Positions 18,478 to 26,811 of a stretch of DNA of 64,000 nt are shown here, piece after piece; within the stretch, counting starts at the first letter, position 1; the number at the start of each line of letters is the position of its first letter. Both the position numbers and the translations under genes were made by a program. The stretch is from an uncultured Clostridia bacterium (lineage in GTDB: Bacteria; Bacillota; Clostridia; Saccharofermentanales; Saccharofermentanaceae): positions 209,829-273,828 of the forward strand of contig CAMNGC010000001.1 in NCBI GenBank assembly GCA_946537885.1. Direction: 5' to 3'. Under the pieces are notes generated by a model. It was not told the origin of the DNA. It ran no database searches and saw only the letters and a program-made list of their open reading frames with translations.

Positions 18478-18678
18478 ATGAAGAAGATTCAGAAGTCCAA
18501 GAAGGGTTTTACACTTATTGAGATGGTTCTCGTTATTGCCATCATCGTTATCCTTGCTGCAGTTCTCGTTATGAACATTGGTCAGTACCTCAACAAGGCT
18601 AAGAGTGCTACATCTTCTGTTGAAGAGCACAATAGTGCTATCTCCAGCGTAATGGGTGAGATCGAGGCTAACACATAA
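18478..18678 (+). CDS. Very short type IV pilin (probable major pilin)
   Basis: 66 residues. The leader MKKIQKSKKG is followed by the cleavage site and FTLIEMVLVIAIIVILAA, a canonical class III prepilin N-terminus with Glu at +5. The predicted mature protein has 56 residues: the N-terminal helix and a short polar extension (NKAKSATSSVEEHNSA), with no C-terminal globular domain. Its own promoter, a strong ribosome site (AGGAGGA) and a strong terminator directly after it suggest high expression independent of the pil operon. Which of the two short pilins is the main structural subunit cannot be told from sequence. Confidence 0.85.
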   Translation: MKKIQKSKKGFTLIEMVLVIAIIVILAAVLVMNIGQYLNKAKSATSSVEEHNSAISSVMGEIEANT

Positions 18679-18703
18679 TAGGTGATTAGTTAGAACCTAA
18701 CTG

Positions 18704-18734
18704 GAGTGGGGAGATTTCTCCCCACTCTTTTTTT
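18704..18734 (+). terminator. Intrinsic terminator after the first pilin
   Basis: GAGTGGGGAGA (18704-18714) pairs with TCTCCCCACTC (18717-18727), followed by seven T. It is a strong hairpin that makes the first pilin a monocistronic unit. Confidence 0.9.
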
Positions 18735-18774
18735 ATAGAAATATGCGGGAAGATACAATCATCTTATTAAAGAT

Positions 18775-18853
18775 AAAAGCCGGGGCAAGCTGGCAATAAT
18801 GCTCGACATACTCCAGTAAATCAATATTTAATTAAGGGCTTATCCCGGCTTTT
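18775..18853. other. Long-loop inverted repeat between the two pilin genes
   Basis: AAAAGCCGGG (18775-18784) is perfectly complementary to CCCGGCTTTT (18844-18853), with about 59 bases between them, followed by ATAATTTTTG. No gene is seen in 18735-18977. The element could be a small structured RNA with its own terminator, a second terminator, or a regulatory site for the downstream pilin promoter. Confidence 0.4.
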
Positions 18854-18888
18854 ATAATTTTTGTACAAATTTTAAACAAAATGTGAAT

Positions 18889-18922
18889 TTGACATTGAAA
18901 TTTTTAAGATTCCTTGTATAAT
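18889..18922 (+). promoter_or_regulatory. Promoter of the second pilin and minor pilin genes
   Basis: TATAAT at 18917-18922 has TTGAAA at 18895-18900 (16-bp spacing). An overlapping TTGACA at 18889-18894 is too far (22 bp) to pair with it. It predicts a ~50-base leader before the ATG at 18978. Confidence 0.6.
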
Positions 18923-18977
18923 TAGATTAGTAATTAATGGGTACGTGTAAGTATATAAACTTACTTGGAGGTATTCG

Positions 18978-19193
18978 ATGCACAGGATCAGTAAGAATAA
19001 GAAGGGATTTACCCTGCTTGAGATGGTTCTTGTTGTGGCTATAATTATAATGCTTGCCGCAGTTGTAACCTTTAATGCAGTAGCAATCTACCGCAGCTCT
19101 AAGGCCGGTGAAGATGAGATCAATGAATCTCAGAATTCCATGACGCAGGGAATTCAGGCCAGTGAAGCTATGCTGGCTAACCATAATTTCTAA
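18978..19193 (+). CDS. Very short type IV pilin
   Basis: 71 residues. The leader MHRISKNKKG is followed by FTLLEMVLVVAIIIMLAAVV, again a canonical prepilin N-terminus. The predicted mature form is 61 residues, with a short polar tail (GEDEINESQNSMTQG) and no globular domain. It is a paralogue of the preceding pilin in its first half, but the C-termini differ. Its ATG is preceded by TTGGAGG. The gene starts a short operon with two longer minor pilins (12 and 24 bases apart). Confidence 0.85.
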   Translation: MHRISKNKKGFTLLEMVLVVAIIIMLAAVVTFNAVAIYRSSKAGEDEINESQNSMTQGIQASEAMLANHNF

Positions 19194-19205
19194 GAGGAGG
19201 GAAGT

Positions 19206-19793
19206 ATGAAGAGAATTCTTAAACAGACTTCCAAGAAGGGTTTTACATTACTTGAGGTAATGCTTGGTGTTGCTATATTAGCAATTGCTTCTACGATGAT
19301 CATGAATGGCTTTATAGCCACAATGGGATATTCAACAAATACATCCATCTATTCAAGAGTAGGTCAGACAAACTATGAGAAGACTATCAATAAGATAGCC
19401 ACTTATTCCAATCTTTCGGTATCTGACAGATATTCTGATGCTTCAGCAAATGCGATCAGAAGCAGTGGTGGAACCACAACTGAAATGGACTATGCCGCGA
19501 GCCCTGCTAATCTGCCCGATATGACTGTATATCAGTGGAGAGAGACTACAGGTGCCAGCAGTTATGGCGCATATAATGTAGCTGCAGGCTATGGATATGG
19601 TGAGAGTCAGACATATGCTGATAACAGAACATCTTTCTTCTATGCCCCAAGTTCGGAATTGTTTTATTGTCCCACATGCCATCACTATGGATATATCGGT
19701 CTTTATAGACATGCCGGTGTGATTTCTTATTACTGCAGATATCAGTTTGATGACGGAACGTACTGCAATACAAAGATTCGTGATTATAACTGA
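19206..19793 (+). CDS. Minor pilin with C-terminal Cys/His cluster
   Basis: 195 residues. The leader TSKKG is followed by FTLLEVMLGVAILAIAS, a class III prepilin N-terminus. The central part is Ser/Thr/Tyr/Gly-rich. The last ~45 residues contain CPTCHHYGY, then YYCRYQFDDGTYC, an arrangement resembling a zinc ribbon, which is rare in exported pilins. It follows the short pilin by 12 bases, with AGAGGAGGG as ribosome site. Likely role: a low-abundance or initiating pilin at the fibre tip. The Cys cluster could bind metal or form disulfides. Confidence 0.8.
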   Translation: MKRILKQTSKKGFTLLEVMLGVAILAIASTMIMNGFIATMGYSTNTSIYSRVGQTNYEKTINKIATYSNLSVSDRYSDASANAIRSSGGTTTEMDYAASPANLPDMTVYQWRETTGASSYGAYNVAAGYGYGESQTYADNRTSFFYAPSSELFYCPTCHHYGYIGLYRHAGVISYYCRYQFDDGTYCNTKIRDYN

Positions 19794-19817
19794 TGAAAGG
19801 AAAGCGGTGAATTTATT

Positions 19818-20420
19818 ATGAGATGTATATCTAAGCGTAATAATAAGAAAGCATTTACTCTGGTCGAGCTTATGCTTGCGATCGCCATTATCGTTCTGAT
19901 AAGCAGCTTGTTCCTGTCATTAATGATCGCTATCAAGGATTCTTACTACAGAGTATATAATGCCAATGATTCAACGGATTATGCGCAGCTTTATGCACAG
20001 GCGATAGAGAATGTTATTCTAAGAGACACACAGTCTAATATCGCCGGTGGATCGTCGATCACATATTCGATCTCCACATCCGATTCAGCCTTTTTGGTTA
20101 ACGGAGTTCCCGCATTTACTTTGGAGCAGATGACAAATGCAGATGGTGTGCTCAAGTGGAATATTTATTTAGATGGAGATGGTACATATTTTGATGAAGC
20201 ATCTGGAATGTTCCACTATAAGTTCGTTTTTGTAGACGGTTACGATTATGAATTCGGAAATCCCGGTACTGTACAGCTGGAATATGAGGGTGCCTTCTGG
20301 ATTCCTCATTTCAATACAGGTACTTTCGAGATCAATACAGTTAATTCTGTAACTGCCCACTATAACGATGGTACTGCTTGTAACATCAACAATGTCAGCG
20401 TTGTATATACAAGAAGCTGA
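19818..20420 (+). CDS. Minor pilin with Ala at the -1 cleavage position
   Basis: 200 residues. The N-terminus RNNKKAFTLVELMLAIAIIVLI is a prepilin signature, but the residue before the Phe is Ala, where Gly is almost invariant. Glu at +5 is kept. The C-terminal ~150 residues are probably a beta-rich globular domain (many Tyr, Asp, Asn and Gly). It is the last gene of the pilin operon and ends just before a strong terminator. A minor pilin (PilW/GspJ-like position) is likely from size and order. Confidence 0.8.
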   Translation: MRCISKRNNKKAFTLVELMLAIAIIVLISSLFLSLMIAIKDSYYRVYNANDSTDYAQLYAQAIENVILRDTQSNIAGGSSITYSISTSDSAFLVNGVPAFTLEQMTNADGVLKWNIYLDGDGTYFDEASGMFHYKFVFVDGYDYEFGNPGTVQLEYEGAFWIPHFNTGTFEINTVNSVTAHYNDGTACNINNVSVVYTRS

Positions 20421-20442
20421 TCGGATCTGAACGATATTATAG

Positions 20443-20470
20443 GACCGCTTCGCGAGAAGCGGTCTTTTTT
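20443..20470 (+). terminator. Intrinsic terminator of the pilin operon
   Basis: GACCGCTTC (20443-20451) pairs with GAAGCGGTC (20456-20464) around GCGA, followed by TTTTTT. Confidence 0.9.
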
Positions 20471-20561
20471 GTGCCCCTTTTACTGTATAACTGATATATT
20501 TCTTTATATGTGTTAAAATGTGTCACAGATTTAGCGAAAGGTAGCAGATTTTTTTCTTGGT

Positions 20562-21761
20562 ATGAAGCAGGTTTATAAGGATTCTCGAAAAGCATACGCC
20601 ATAAATATCGTTAAGCGTCTTGTTCTTATCTCGCTTTTAACAGCAGTCCTTATTGCCGTAACAGTCCTGCCGCAGAGAACGATCACAGGAGCTTCCGCTG
20701 ATTTTTATTGCTCCTCGCTTTTCCCTATCATCGCATTTGTCCTTAATTCACTTAGCAATTTTTGGATCATCTCTCTGACTGAGAATGCTTTGGTAGTATT
20801 ATCTATCACGGCTTTGATCCTTTTGGTATTAATTACTGTAAGACTTGTAAAACAGCTTGCCACAGGAAAGGATCAGAGGGGATATATCAGGCGAATGCTG
20901 AAGATCATATCATGGGCTTTGATCGTTGCAATAATCCTTATGGCGGATTATCAGCTCATGCATGGTCTGAATTACAACAGAACATCAGTAGAAGAAAAGC
21001 TTGATATGGAACAACGCACCGAATATGATGACTATCTTGCAACACTCAATTGGGCTTTTGCAGGTATGGTCAGTGCCAGAGCTCAGCTGGGTGAGGACTA
21101 TATGGGTGTAGCCCATATGAGTACAAGCTTTGATGAGTGTGTATATGACGCCAATGCAATGGTTAATGCGGTCTCTGACACCTATGGTCTTGCCATGAGC
21201 GAGAACTACATCAGGGCCAAGGCGGTTGCGCTGAGTAATCTTTGGAGCTATACCGATATTACAGGTGTATATTCTGTTCTTATCGGTGAATCAAATATAA
21301 ACACAGATTATCTTGATATTCTGGAATTTCCTCTTGTCCTTTGCCACGAGATAAGCCATGCCAAAGGCTATGCCCGCGAATATGACTGTAATATGATCGC
21401 TGTGCTTGCCTGTATCTCTTCGACAAGAGCTGATTTCAGATATGCGGGTTTTTACTATATTTTTGTCCATCTCTATCCGGATGTGATCGCCTATGCTCAG
21501 GCGATAGATGCTGAGCTCTATGATTATGCCGGTGACAGCCGTTTTGATGCCGTATGGCGTGATATGCAGGCTCAGAATGATTATGAGAATTCTCTTGAAG
21601 ACGGTTTTATTCCTGATCTGATCGAGAAATTTTCCGAGGATACAAATGATGCCTTTTTGGAGGCAAACGGACAGGCCGGCGGAACAAGCACATATTATAT
21701 TCACACCAATTTCTATGTTGATTTCTATAATGCATATGTGAGGACTTCTGAAGATGCTTGA
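20562..21761 (+). CDS. DUF3810-type membrane zinc metallopeptidase
   Basis: 399 residues. Three hydrophobic segments lie near the N-terminus (about residues 20-40, 75-100 and 115-130), then a soluble domain. The zinc site is HEISHAKGYAREYD (about residues 264-277), an HExxH motif with a following Glu that fits the third ligand of DUF3810 proteins. The active site should lie outside the membrane. The ATG at 20562 has only a weak ribosome site. Its 3' end overlaps hemZ by eight bases, so the two are cotranscribed. Substrate unknown. Confidence 0.75.
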   Translation: MKQVYKDSRKAYAINIVKRLVLISLLTAVLIAVTVLPQRTITGASADFYCSSLFPIIAFVLNSLSNFWIISLTENALVVLSITALILLVLITVRLVKQLATGKDQRGYIRRMLKIISWALIVAIILMADYQLMHGLNYNRTSVEEKLDMEQRTEYDDYLATLNWAFAGMVSARAQLGEDYMGVAHMSTSFDECVYDANAMVNAVSDTYGLAMSENYIRAKAVALSNLWSYTDITGVYSVLIGESNINTDYLDILEFPLVLCHEISHAKGYAREYDCNMIAVLACISSTRADFRYAGFYYIFVHLYPDVIAYAQAIDAELYDYAGDSRFDAVWRDMQAQNDYENSLEDGFIPDLIEKFSEDTNDAFLEANGQAGGTSTYYIHTNFYVDFYNAYVRTSEDA

Positions 21762-23160
21762 GGTCATCCTTAGAGGTCACGATAATTATTACGGCGTAGC
21801 TGACATTTTACGTCTTTTCTATGACGGAATAAGAGAAGAGAGAGAGGTCTGTCGTGTAATTGCCCCTAATGGTCCTGATATAAGTATCATCAGTTCTGTC
21901 GAGGAGGGGGGCGTAAGAGCTTTCTGTGGAGATGTTTCCATCCGCCTTGATAATAGTAATATACCGGTCAAGCGGGACATTAAGAGGTCTCTTTATAAAC
22001 TTCTGGAAAAACTGACATCACAGTCTTTTCCATGGGGATGTCTTACAGGTATCCGCCCGACTCTAGTAGCCGCAGAGTGTTCCACTCCTGACGAGATGAC
22101 GGAAATATACTTTGTAAGGCCGGATAAGTCAGACTTGGCTTTCAGGACCTACAGAGAGGAACAGGCACTCCTTGCGACAGTTCCCCAAGATTCATTAAAT
22201 ATCTACATAGGGGTGCCATTTTGTCCTTCACGCTGTGAATATTGTTCATTTGTGGCGGCAGATATCAGTCATCATATGGGGCTTCTTGATGACTACGAGA
22301 GTGCTCTCATAAAAGAACTTGAGCTTATTGCTCCGAGGATCGATCGCAAGCTGGCATCAGTCTATATGGGAGGCGGTACCCCAACGGTCTTTAGCAATCA
22401 GGCTATGGACAGGCTCATAAAGACTATACGCGATCTCCTTCCCATGGACGAAGATACTGAGTTTACAGTCGAAGCGGGACGGCCTGACACTTTAAGCGAG
22501 AATAAACTGAGATCAATGATGGAAGCCGGAGTCGGAAGGCTTTGTATCAATCCACAGACTATGCGCGATGAGACTCTCTTACGGCTTAACCGCCGACATT
22601 CGGTCTCAGATGTCGTCAGAGCCTATCAGAAAGCCCGCGAGCTGGGATTTACGATGATCAACATGGATCTGATCGCGGGGCTCAAATACGAGCCCTCAGA
22701 GGCTGTTCTGGATTCGTTAGAGCAGATATTTGAGCTGTCACCTGCCAATATCACCATACATACGCTCTATAAGAAGAGAAGAACTGCTATGGGCAGGCAG
22801 GATGTATTAGATCGTGACGGCAGTCGAGGTGACATTGATGCAGCCCTTCGTGAAGCATACAGTATGCTGGGAAGTAAGGGATACGATCCTTACTATATGT
22901 ATCGTCAGAAAGATACCGGGCACGGACTTGAGAATGTCGGCTTTGCTCTTCCGGGGACGGGCTGCCGCTATAATGTCGCCATGATGAGTGACAGAAGGGA
23001 TGTTCTGTCTTTTGGCGCAGGTGGCATGAGTAAGAGGATTTTCGATAATAATCGTCTCGAAAGATGCTCCACAGTCAAGGATGTTATCGCTTATATCCGG
23101 GATCCGGCTGCCGTTGCCGCCAAAAAACTGAGATTTTATGAACTTGATGGTATACAATAG
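21754..23160 (+). CDS. hemZ: Coproporphyrinogen dehydrogenase-like radical SAM protein HemZ
   Basis: 468 residues. The radical SAM cluster motif is CPSRCEYCSF (about residues 157-166, CxxxCxxC), preceded by YIGVPF as in HemN/HemZ proteins. MGGGTPT and the later NMDLIAGL strand are also typical. An N-terminal ~150-residue extension distinguishes HemZ from HemN. HemZ-family proteins are annotated as oxygen-independent coproporphyrinogen III dehydrogenases, but no other haem gene is seen here, so the physiological reaction is uncertain. The start overlaps the metallopeptidase gene. Confidence 0.85.
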   Translation: MLEVILRGHDNYYGVADILRLFYDGIREEREVCRVIAPNGPDISIISSVEEGGVRAFCGDVSIRLDNSNIPVKRDIKRSLYKLLEKLTSQSFPWGCLTGIRPTLVAAECSTPDEMTEIYFVRPDKSDLAFRTYREEQALLATVPQDSLNIYIGVPFCPSRCEYCSFVAADISHHMGLLDDYESALIKELELIAPRIDRKLASVYMGGGTPTVFSNQAMDRLIKTIRDLLPMDEDTEFTVEAGRPDTLSENKLRSMMEAGVGRLCINPQTMRDETLLRLNRRHSVSDVVRAYQKARELGFTMINMDLIAGLKYEPSEAVLDSLEQIFELSPANITIHTLYKKRRTAMGRQDVLDRDGSRGDIDAALREAYSMLGSKGYDPYYMYRQKDTGHGLENVGFALPGTGCRYNVAMMSDRRDVLSFGAGGMSKRIFDNNRLERCSTVKDVIAYIRDPAAVAAKKLRFYELDGIQ

Positions 23161-23190
23161 AACGAGATCAGGTAAGGAAGAAATATAACT

Positions 23191-23439
23191 ATGAAGTGTC
23201 CAAGATGCGGTGTCGAGAACGGAAGCAGAACGATCTGTAACGAGTGCGGTTATTTTATGTACCGCGCCGTTGATCAGAATCGTAAGCAGATGACAAAGTC
23301 CGAGCGGGCCAGAGAAGATGCCAAGATAATCTGGAAGAATGTTTCCAGAGTTCTTCGTGTTGCATGGATGGTGCTTGTAATAATCGTTATGAGTTTTCTG
23401 ATGATCGCCGTGCTGACCTATTTCTTTAACGGTGTCTGA
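23191..23439 (+). CDS. Small zinc-ribbon protein with one membrane helix
   Basis: 82 residues. An N-terminal CPRCG...CNECG zinc ribbon (residues 3-20) precedes a basic/polar helix and a single C-terminal transmembrane helix (about 57-79). The ribosome site AAGGAAG lies about 10 bases upstream of the ATG. It is 30 bases after hemZ on the same strand and convergent with an XRE regulator only three bases away. Function unknown; such proteins are common in Clostridia. Confidence 0.7.
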   Translation: MKCPRCGVENGSRTICNECGYFMYRAVDQNRKQMTKSERAREDAKIIWKNVSRVLRVAWMVLVIIVMSFLMIAVLTYFFNGV

Positions 23440-23442
23440 GCC

Positions 23443-23871
23443 TTATTGAAGTTCTTCTTCTCCGTGACCTGCAAGCAGGGAATTTGTCTCGGGAACTGAC
23501 AGCTTTTTGTCCAGAGAATAGGCTATGATCACGTCGCGTTTATTCTTCTCGAAAAGGACCCCTTCCTTCGCCAACATAAGTGCATATTGGGTTTCATTAA
23601 GATCCATATGGGCAGCCAGTGCCAGCAGGAAGATCTTATCTCTGCCGGGAATACGATTGCCTTTGATTATCTTATAGAAGTAGGAACGCTCGATAAAACA
23701 TTTTCGCTGAATATCGCTGACGCTCAGCTTGTGTGAGAGCAGTATGTCCGAAAAATATTCGCAGAAAGAATCATAGCCGATATTGCAGTTGCTTTTGATA
23801 TAAAGTTCAAGAGAATGAGGGGATTTAATCGTCTTAACAGAAGCTATTATAGACAGATCGGCCTGTTCCAT
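23443..23871 (-). CDS. XRE-type helix-turn-helix regulator
   Basis: 142 residues. A helical DNA-binding region around residues 50-105 (LSVSDIQRKCFIERSYFYKI then IPGRDKIFLLALAAHMDL) matches the lambda-repressor/XRE fold with a recognition helix IERSYFYKII. The C-terminus continues helical without an obvious ligand domain. It stands 121 bases downstream of the phosphoesterase gene and could be its own unit. Target genes are unknown. Confidence 0.6.
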   Translation of the reverse strand: MEQADLSIIASVKTIKSPHSLELYIKSNCNIGYDSFCEYFSDILLSHKLSVSDIQRKCFIERSYFYKIIKGNRIPGRDKIFLLALAAHMDLNETQYALMLAKEGVLFEKNKRDVIIAYSLDKKLSVPETNSLLAGHGEEELQ

Positions 23872-23943
23872 CTCATTCTCCTCGAATAAAAATTACCTTA
23901 TAAAATCAACAAAGTAATTCTAATTATCAGGAGAAATCCTTTG

Positions 23944-23960
23944 GTGGACCGACAGTCCAC
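23944..23960. promoter_or_regulatory. Short inverted repeat upstream of the XRE gene
   Basis: GTGGAC (23944-23949) and GTCCAC (23955-23960) form a perfect 6-bp dyad with spacer CGACA, extended imperfectly to TTTG/CAAA on the minus strand. It lies between the phosphoesterase stop and the XRE start, so it is either a weak terminator or a regulator binding site. Confidence 0.3.
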
Positions 23961-23992
23961 AAATGCCGTATAACTACATCGTCAGACGGATA

Positions 23993-24655
23993 TCAGATAT
24001 CGTTCTCGGATGAAGGCTCTGCAGAATAATTGTGACTGCGAACGGGCTTATCCGGAAGATCCGGCAGGTCGATTATCTTGAAGCCGTATGCGTTGACGAT
24101 ATGGGTTCCGGAGGGGTGCTCATATTCTGTTTTAATTCGTCCGTAGTTGGCATGGACATGACCATGGAGCATATAAGAAGGCTTATATCTGCTCATGACC
24201 TTATTGAAGACATCATAACCTCTGTGAGGCAGGTCAGTCAGGTCGCCGTAGCCTTTTGCAGGAGCATGGGTTACCAGCACATCGATGCCGCCGGCGATAA
24301 ATGCTTTGGGAGCAAGTCTTACAACACGGGAGGTCATCTCTTTTTCCGTGTACATATTCTTTGCCCGATCCTTATATCTCATGCAACCGCCAAGACCCAT
24401 AAAGCGATAGCCTTTGAACTTATAGATCCGATCTTCTATGCAGACTGCTCCGAGAGGCGGCTTATCTATAAGCGCATCGTCGTGATTACCCCTGACATAG
24501 ATCATGGGGACATTTACCATTGTCATAAGATAGTCCATATAATCTGCTCGCAGGTCGCCGCAGGCAACAATAAGCTCAACGCCCTCGGTGCGTTCTTTTT
24601 TGAAGTGATTGTAGAGGAGTCTGTCCTCCACATCGGCGACCGCTAAGATCTTCAT
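23993..24655 (-). CDS. Calcineurin-like metallophosphoesterase
   Basis: 220 residues. Metal motifs: ADVED at residues 7-11 (Glu where many members have His), CGDL, RGNHDD, VTHAP and HGHVH, in the correct order. It is a small cytosolic phosphoesterase of the YfcE/ICC type with unknown substrate. Its ATG overlaps the stop of the BMP-domain gene by four bases, so the two are translationally coupled and may act on related nucleosides or phosphates. Confidence 0.8.
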   Translation of the reverse strand: MKILAVADVEDRLLYNHFKKERTEGVELIVACGDLRADYMDYLMTMVNVPMIYVRGNHDDALIDKPPLGAVCIEDRIYKFKGYRFMGLGGCMRYKDRAKNMYTEKEMTSRVVRLAPKAFIAGGIDVLVTHAPAKGYGDLTDLPHRGYDVFNKVMSRYKPSYMLHGHVHANYGRIKTEYEHPSGTHIVNAYGFKIIDLPDLPDKPVRSHNYSAEPSSENDI

Positions 24656-26625
24656 GACTTTGATGAGTCTCCTTTTCCTATGATCGGCATTCCGTTTGCC
24701 TTGACCGTCTTCTGTGCAGTCTCGGTAAGCTCATCAAATGTCGGAATAGTTCCGATGACGTTATCGTTAAGCCAATTCATATTGATTATCTCTTCGTTGG
24801 TAAGTCTCGGACTCATAGCGGGCTTTATGATCCCGTCTGCGCTCCTTAACTCTCCGTCGAAAGGATTGGCAATATCAGCAGTTATCGACTTACGGGCAGC
24901 CGATACCATCTTCTGAGTGCTATATGGAATATTATCACACTGATAGACATCAATGACACCTGAAGTCATTCCCCACCAGTAATTAATAGCTTTATCCTTG
25001 CTGTCATCGGCTTCGGTATCCCATGCATCGTTAAGGACCTTACGGACGATCAGCTCATAATATTTATCCCATTTCCACTCCGGGAAAGCGATATTTGTTA
25101 CGCTTCCGTCGTCACCTAACTGATAGAGACCGTACTCGTTGTCGGCTTTCAAGGGTTTGATGAGATCCGGACCTGAAACGATCCTAAGGTTGTTCTCGCG
25201 GATATATTCTCTCCAATAGCCTTCCTTAAGACAGGACCAGGTAAGATAGATCTTCGCCTTGGGATCGACCATAGAAGCGCCGATGGCGAAAGCATTGATG
25301 TTGGCGATGTTACCGCATATGGGGTAGGTGGAGACATATCCGATCCTGTGATCCTCGGACATGCTGGCAGCGATGATACCCAACAGAAATTTGGCCTCAT
25401 ACATACGTCCGTAATAGGTTCTAACGGCTCCGTGGGACAAGTGAACAGAGCAGTTCAGGAACTTTATGTCCGGATATTTGACAGCCGCCCTTAAGGCAAA
25501 CTCCATCTGTACCGGTGAAGTGGTTATGATCATATCGGCGCCATCTGCGGCAGCAGCCTCAACCGCATCGGAGAATTCTTCTTCTGTATCCTTGCAGTCG
25601 CATGCGAGTGTCTTAACTACTCCGGGAAACATTTCCTCCAGTTCAAGGCGGCCTTTCTCGTGACCGTTGATCCAACGGGATTTGGTAGCATCACCGTCAT
25701 AGAGGAAGAGGATCTTAAGAGGATTCTGCTCGCTAAAGGCAGGTGATTTCTTGATGATAGTGTCAATGATCGGTATAGCTTTCTTCTGGAGCTGAGGTTC
25801 CTCGGAGAAAGCTATCTGGTTGCCGTTAGCTCTGATCCTTATCTCCTGCCAGATCTGGCTGATATTCTTCTTCATCTCATCAGCTGTGGCATTTATGAGA
25901 CTTTCATATTTGTACATATCGATATATACGAGGAAAGCATCGCCTACGGTGATAGTCGTATAGGCCTTACCGCCTGCTGCAAAATATGCCTTGGTAAAGT
26001 TGAAGAAGGCTGACTTAAGATCCATAAGTGTTTCTTCATCCCAGGCTTCATCATAGGTCTTGCCCATTGCCTCGGCGAGTCTGTCATAGCAGCCTTCCTC
26101 CGTGAAGGTGATATCATAGTTGCCGGTGCATTTATAGAACTTAAGGAACTCATAGTATATGTTGACTTCCTTATCGTCCTTGTCTTCCGGTATTGGAGGC
26201 AGGACACGGGTAACATTTGCCAGTATCGACGGTTGCTCTAAGAACTTCATTACCGATACACGCTTGTTGCCCTCGGATACATAGAACTTGCCCATGAATT
26301 CGGTAACGACAATAGCGTCCTGGATACCCTTGGAGGTCTGATAATCCATAAGGTTCATCCACTTCATGCCGAATTCGGTATCGGCAGGGAGAAGAGGCAT
26401 AAAATTACGGGCGAAAGATTCCTGTCGCCCCTTAGTCACTGTTCCTACTACCAGGTAGAGGGGGATCTCTCTGGTACCGATCTTCTCCTCTTTAAGAGTG
26501 GTCCTGCTGGGTAGCATATAATCCAAAGCCGGCAGATAAGGATAGTGACCTTCACTTAAGGCTTTCTGGTATGCCTTGTTGCCAAGCTTTCTTGCCTTTG
26601 CATAATCTTCGGCTGTTGTTGCCAT
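24652..26625 (-). CDS. Cytosolic BMP-domain (nucleoside-binding-like) protein with ParB-like N-domain
   Basis: 657 residues. The first ~290 residues contain KFYVSEGNKRVSVMKFL, which resembles the core of ParB/sulfiredoxin-like domains. The second half (from about PLKILFLYDGD) is a basic membrane protein (BMP/Med) type periplasmic-binding fold with typical features (IGYVSTYPI, NINAFAIGASMVDP, INYWWGMTSGVIDVY). No signal peptide, lipobox or membrane segment is present, so it is predicted to be cytosolic and not a transporter subunit. It heads a two-gene operon with a phosphoesterase. Confidence 0.7.
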   Translation of the reverse strand: MATTAEDYAKARKLGNKAYQKALSEGHYPYLPALDYMLPSRTTLKEEKIGTREIPLYLVVGTVTKGRQESFARNFMPLLPADTEFGMKWMNLMDYQTSKGIQDAIVVTEFMGKFYVSEGNKRVSVMKFLEQPSILANVTRVLPPIPEDKDDKEVNIYYEFLKFYKCTGNYDITFTEEGCYDRLAEAMGKTYDEAWDEETLMDLKSAFFNFTKAYFAAGGKAYTTITVGDAFLVYIDMYKYESLINATADEMKKNISQIWQEIRIRANGNQIAFSEEPQLQKKAIPIIDTIIKKSPAFSEQNPLKILFLYDGDATKSRWINGHEKGRLELEEMFPGVVKTLACDCKDTEEEFSDAVEAAAADGADMIITTSPVQMEFALRAAVKYPDIKFLNCSVHLSHGAVRTYYGRMYEAKFLLGIIAASMSEDHRIGYVSTYPICGNIANINAFAIGASMVDPKAKIYLTWSCLKEGYWREYIRENNLRIVSGPDLIKPLKADNEYGLYQLGDDGSVTNIAFPEWKWDKYYELIVRKVLNDAWDTEADDSKDKAINYWWGMTSGVIDVYQCDNIPYSTQKMVSAARKSITADIANPFDGELRSADGIIKPAMSPRLTNEEIINMNWLNDNVIGTIPTFDELTETAQKTVKANGMPIIGKGDSSKS

Positions 26626-26762
26626 AATAAATCCCTTTTCCTTTTATCATTATTATGATTATTACCTTTGCTTATAAGCCTATTCTATCATCTGCCGTGT
26701 TTTATTATGCATTGGTAAAATAAACAAAGATAAATTTATCAGTCAGTTTACGCTAATCACTC

Positions 26763-26791
26763 TTGACAAACCAATCCCTTACGAGTATAAA
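26763..26791 (+). promoter_or_regulatory. Promoter of the gltB operon
   Basis: TTGACA at 26763-26768 and TATAAA at 26786-26791, 17 bp apart, put the start near 26798, about 95 bases before the gltB start. Confidence 0.8.
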
Positions 26792-26811
26792 TTGTGTTAA
26801 TTGAATATTTG

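Noticed and set aside
18735..18977. Cyclic-di-GMP riboswitch between the pilins
   Set aside because: Such riboswitches are common before clostridial pilus genes, but the conserved GEMM core was not found, and the hairpin lies upstream of the mapped-by-eye promoter.
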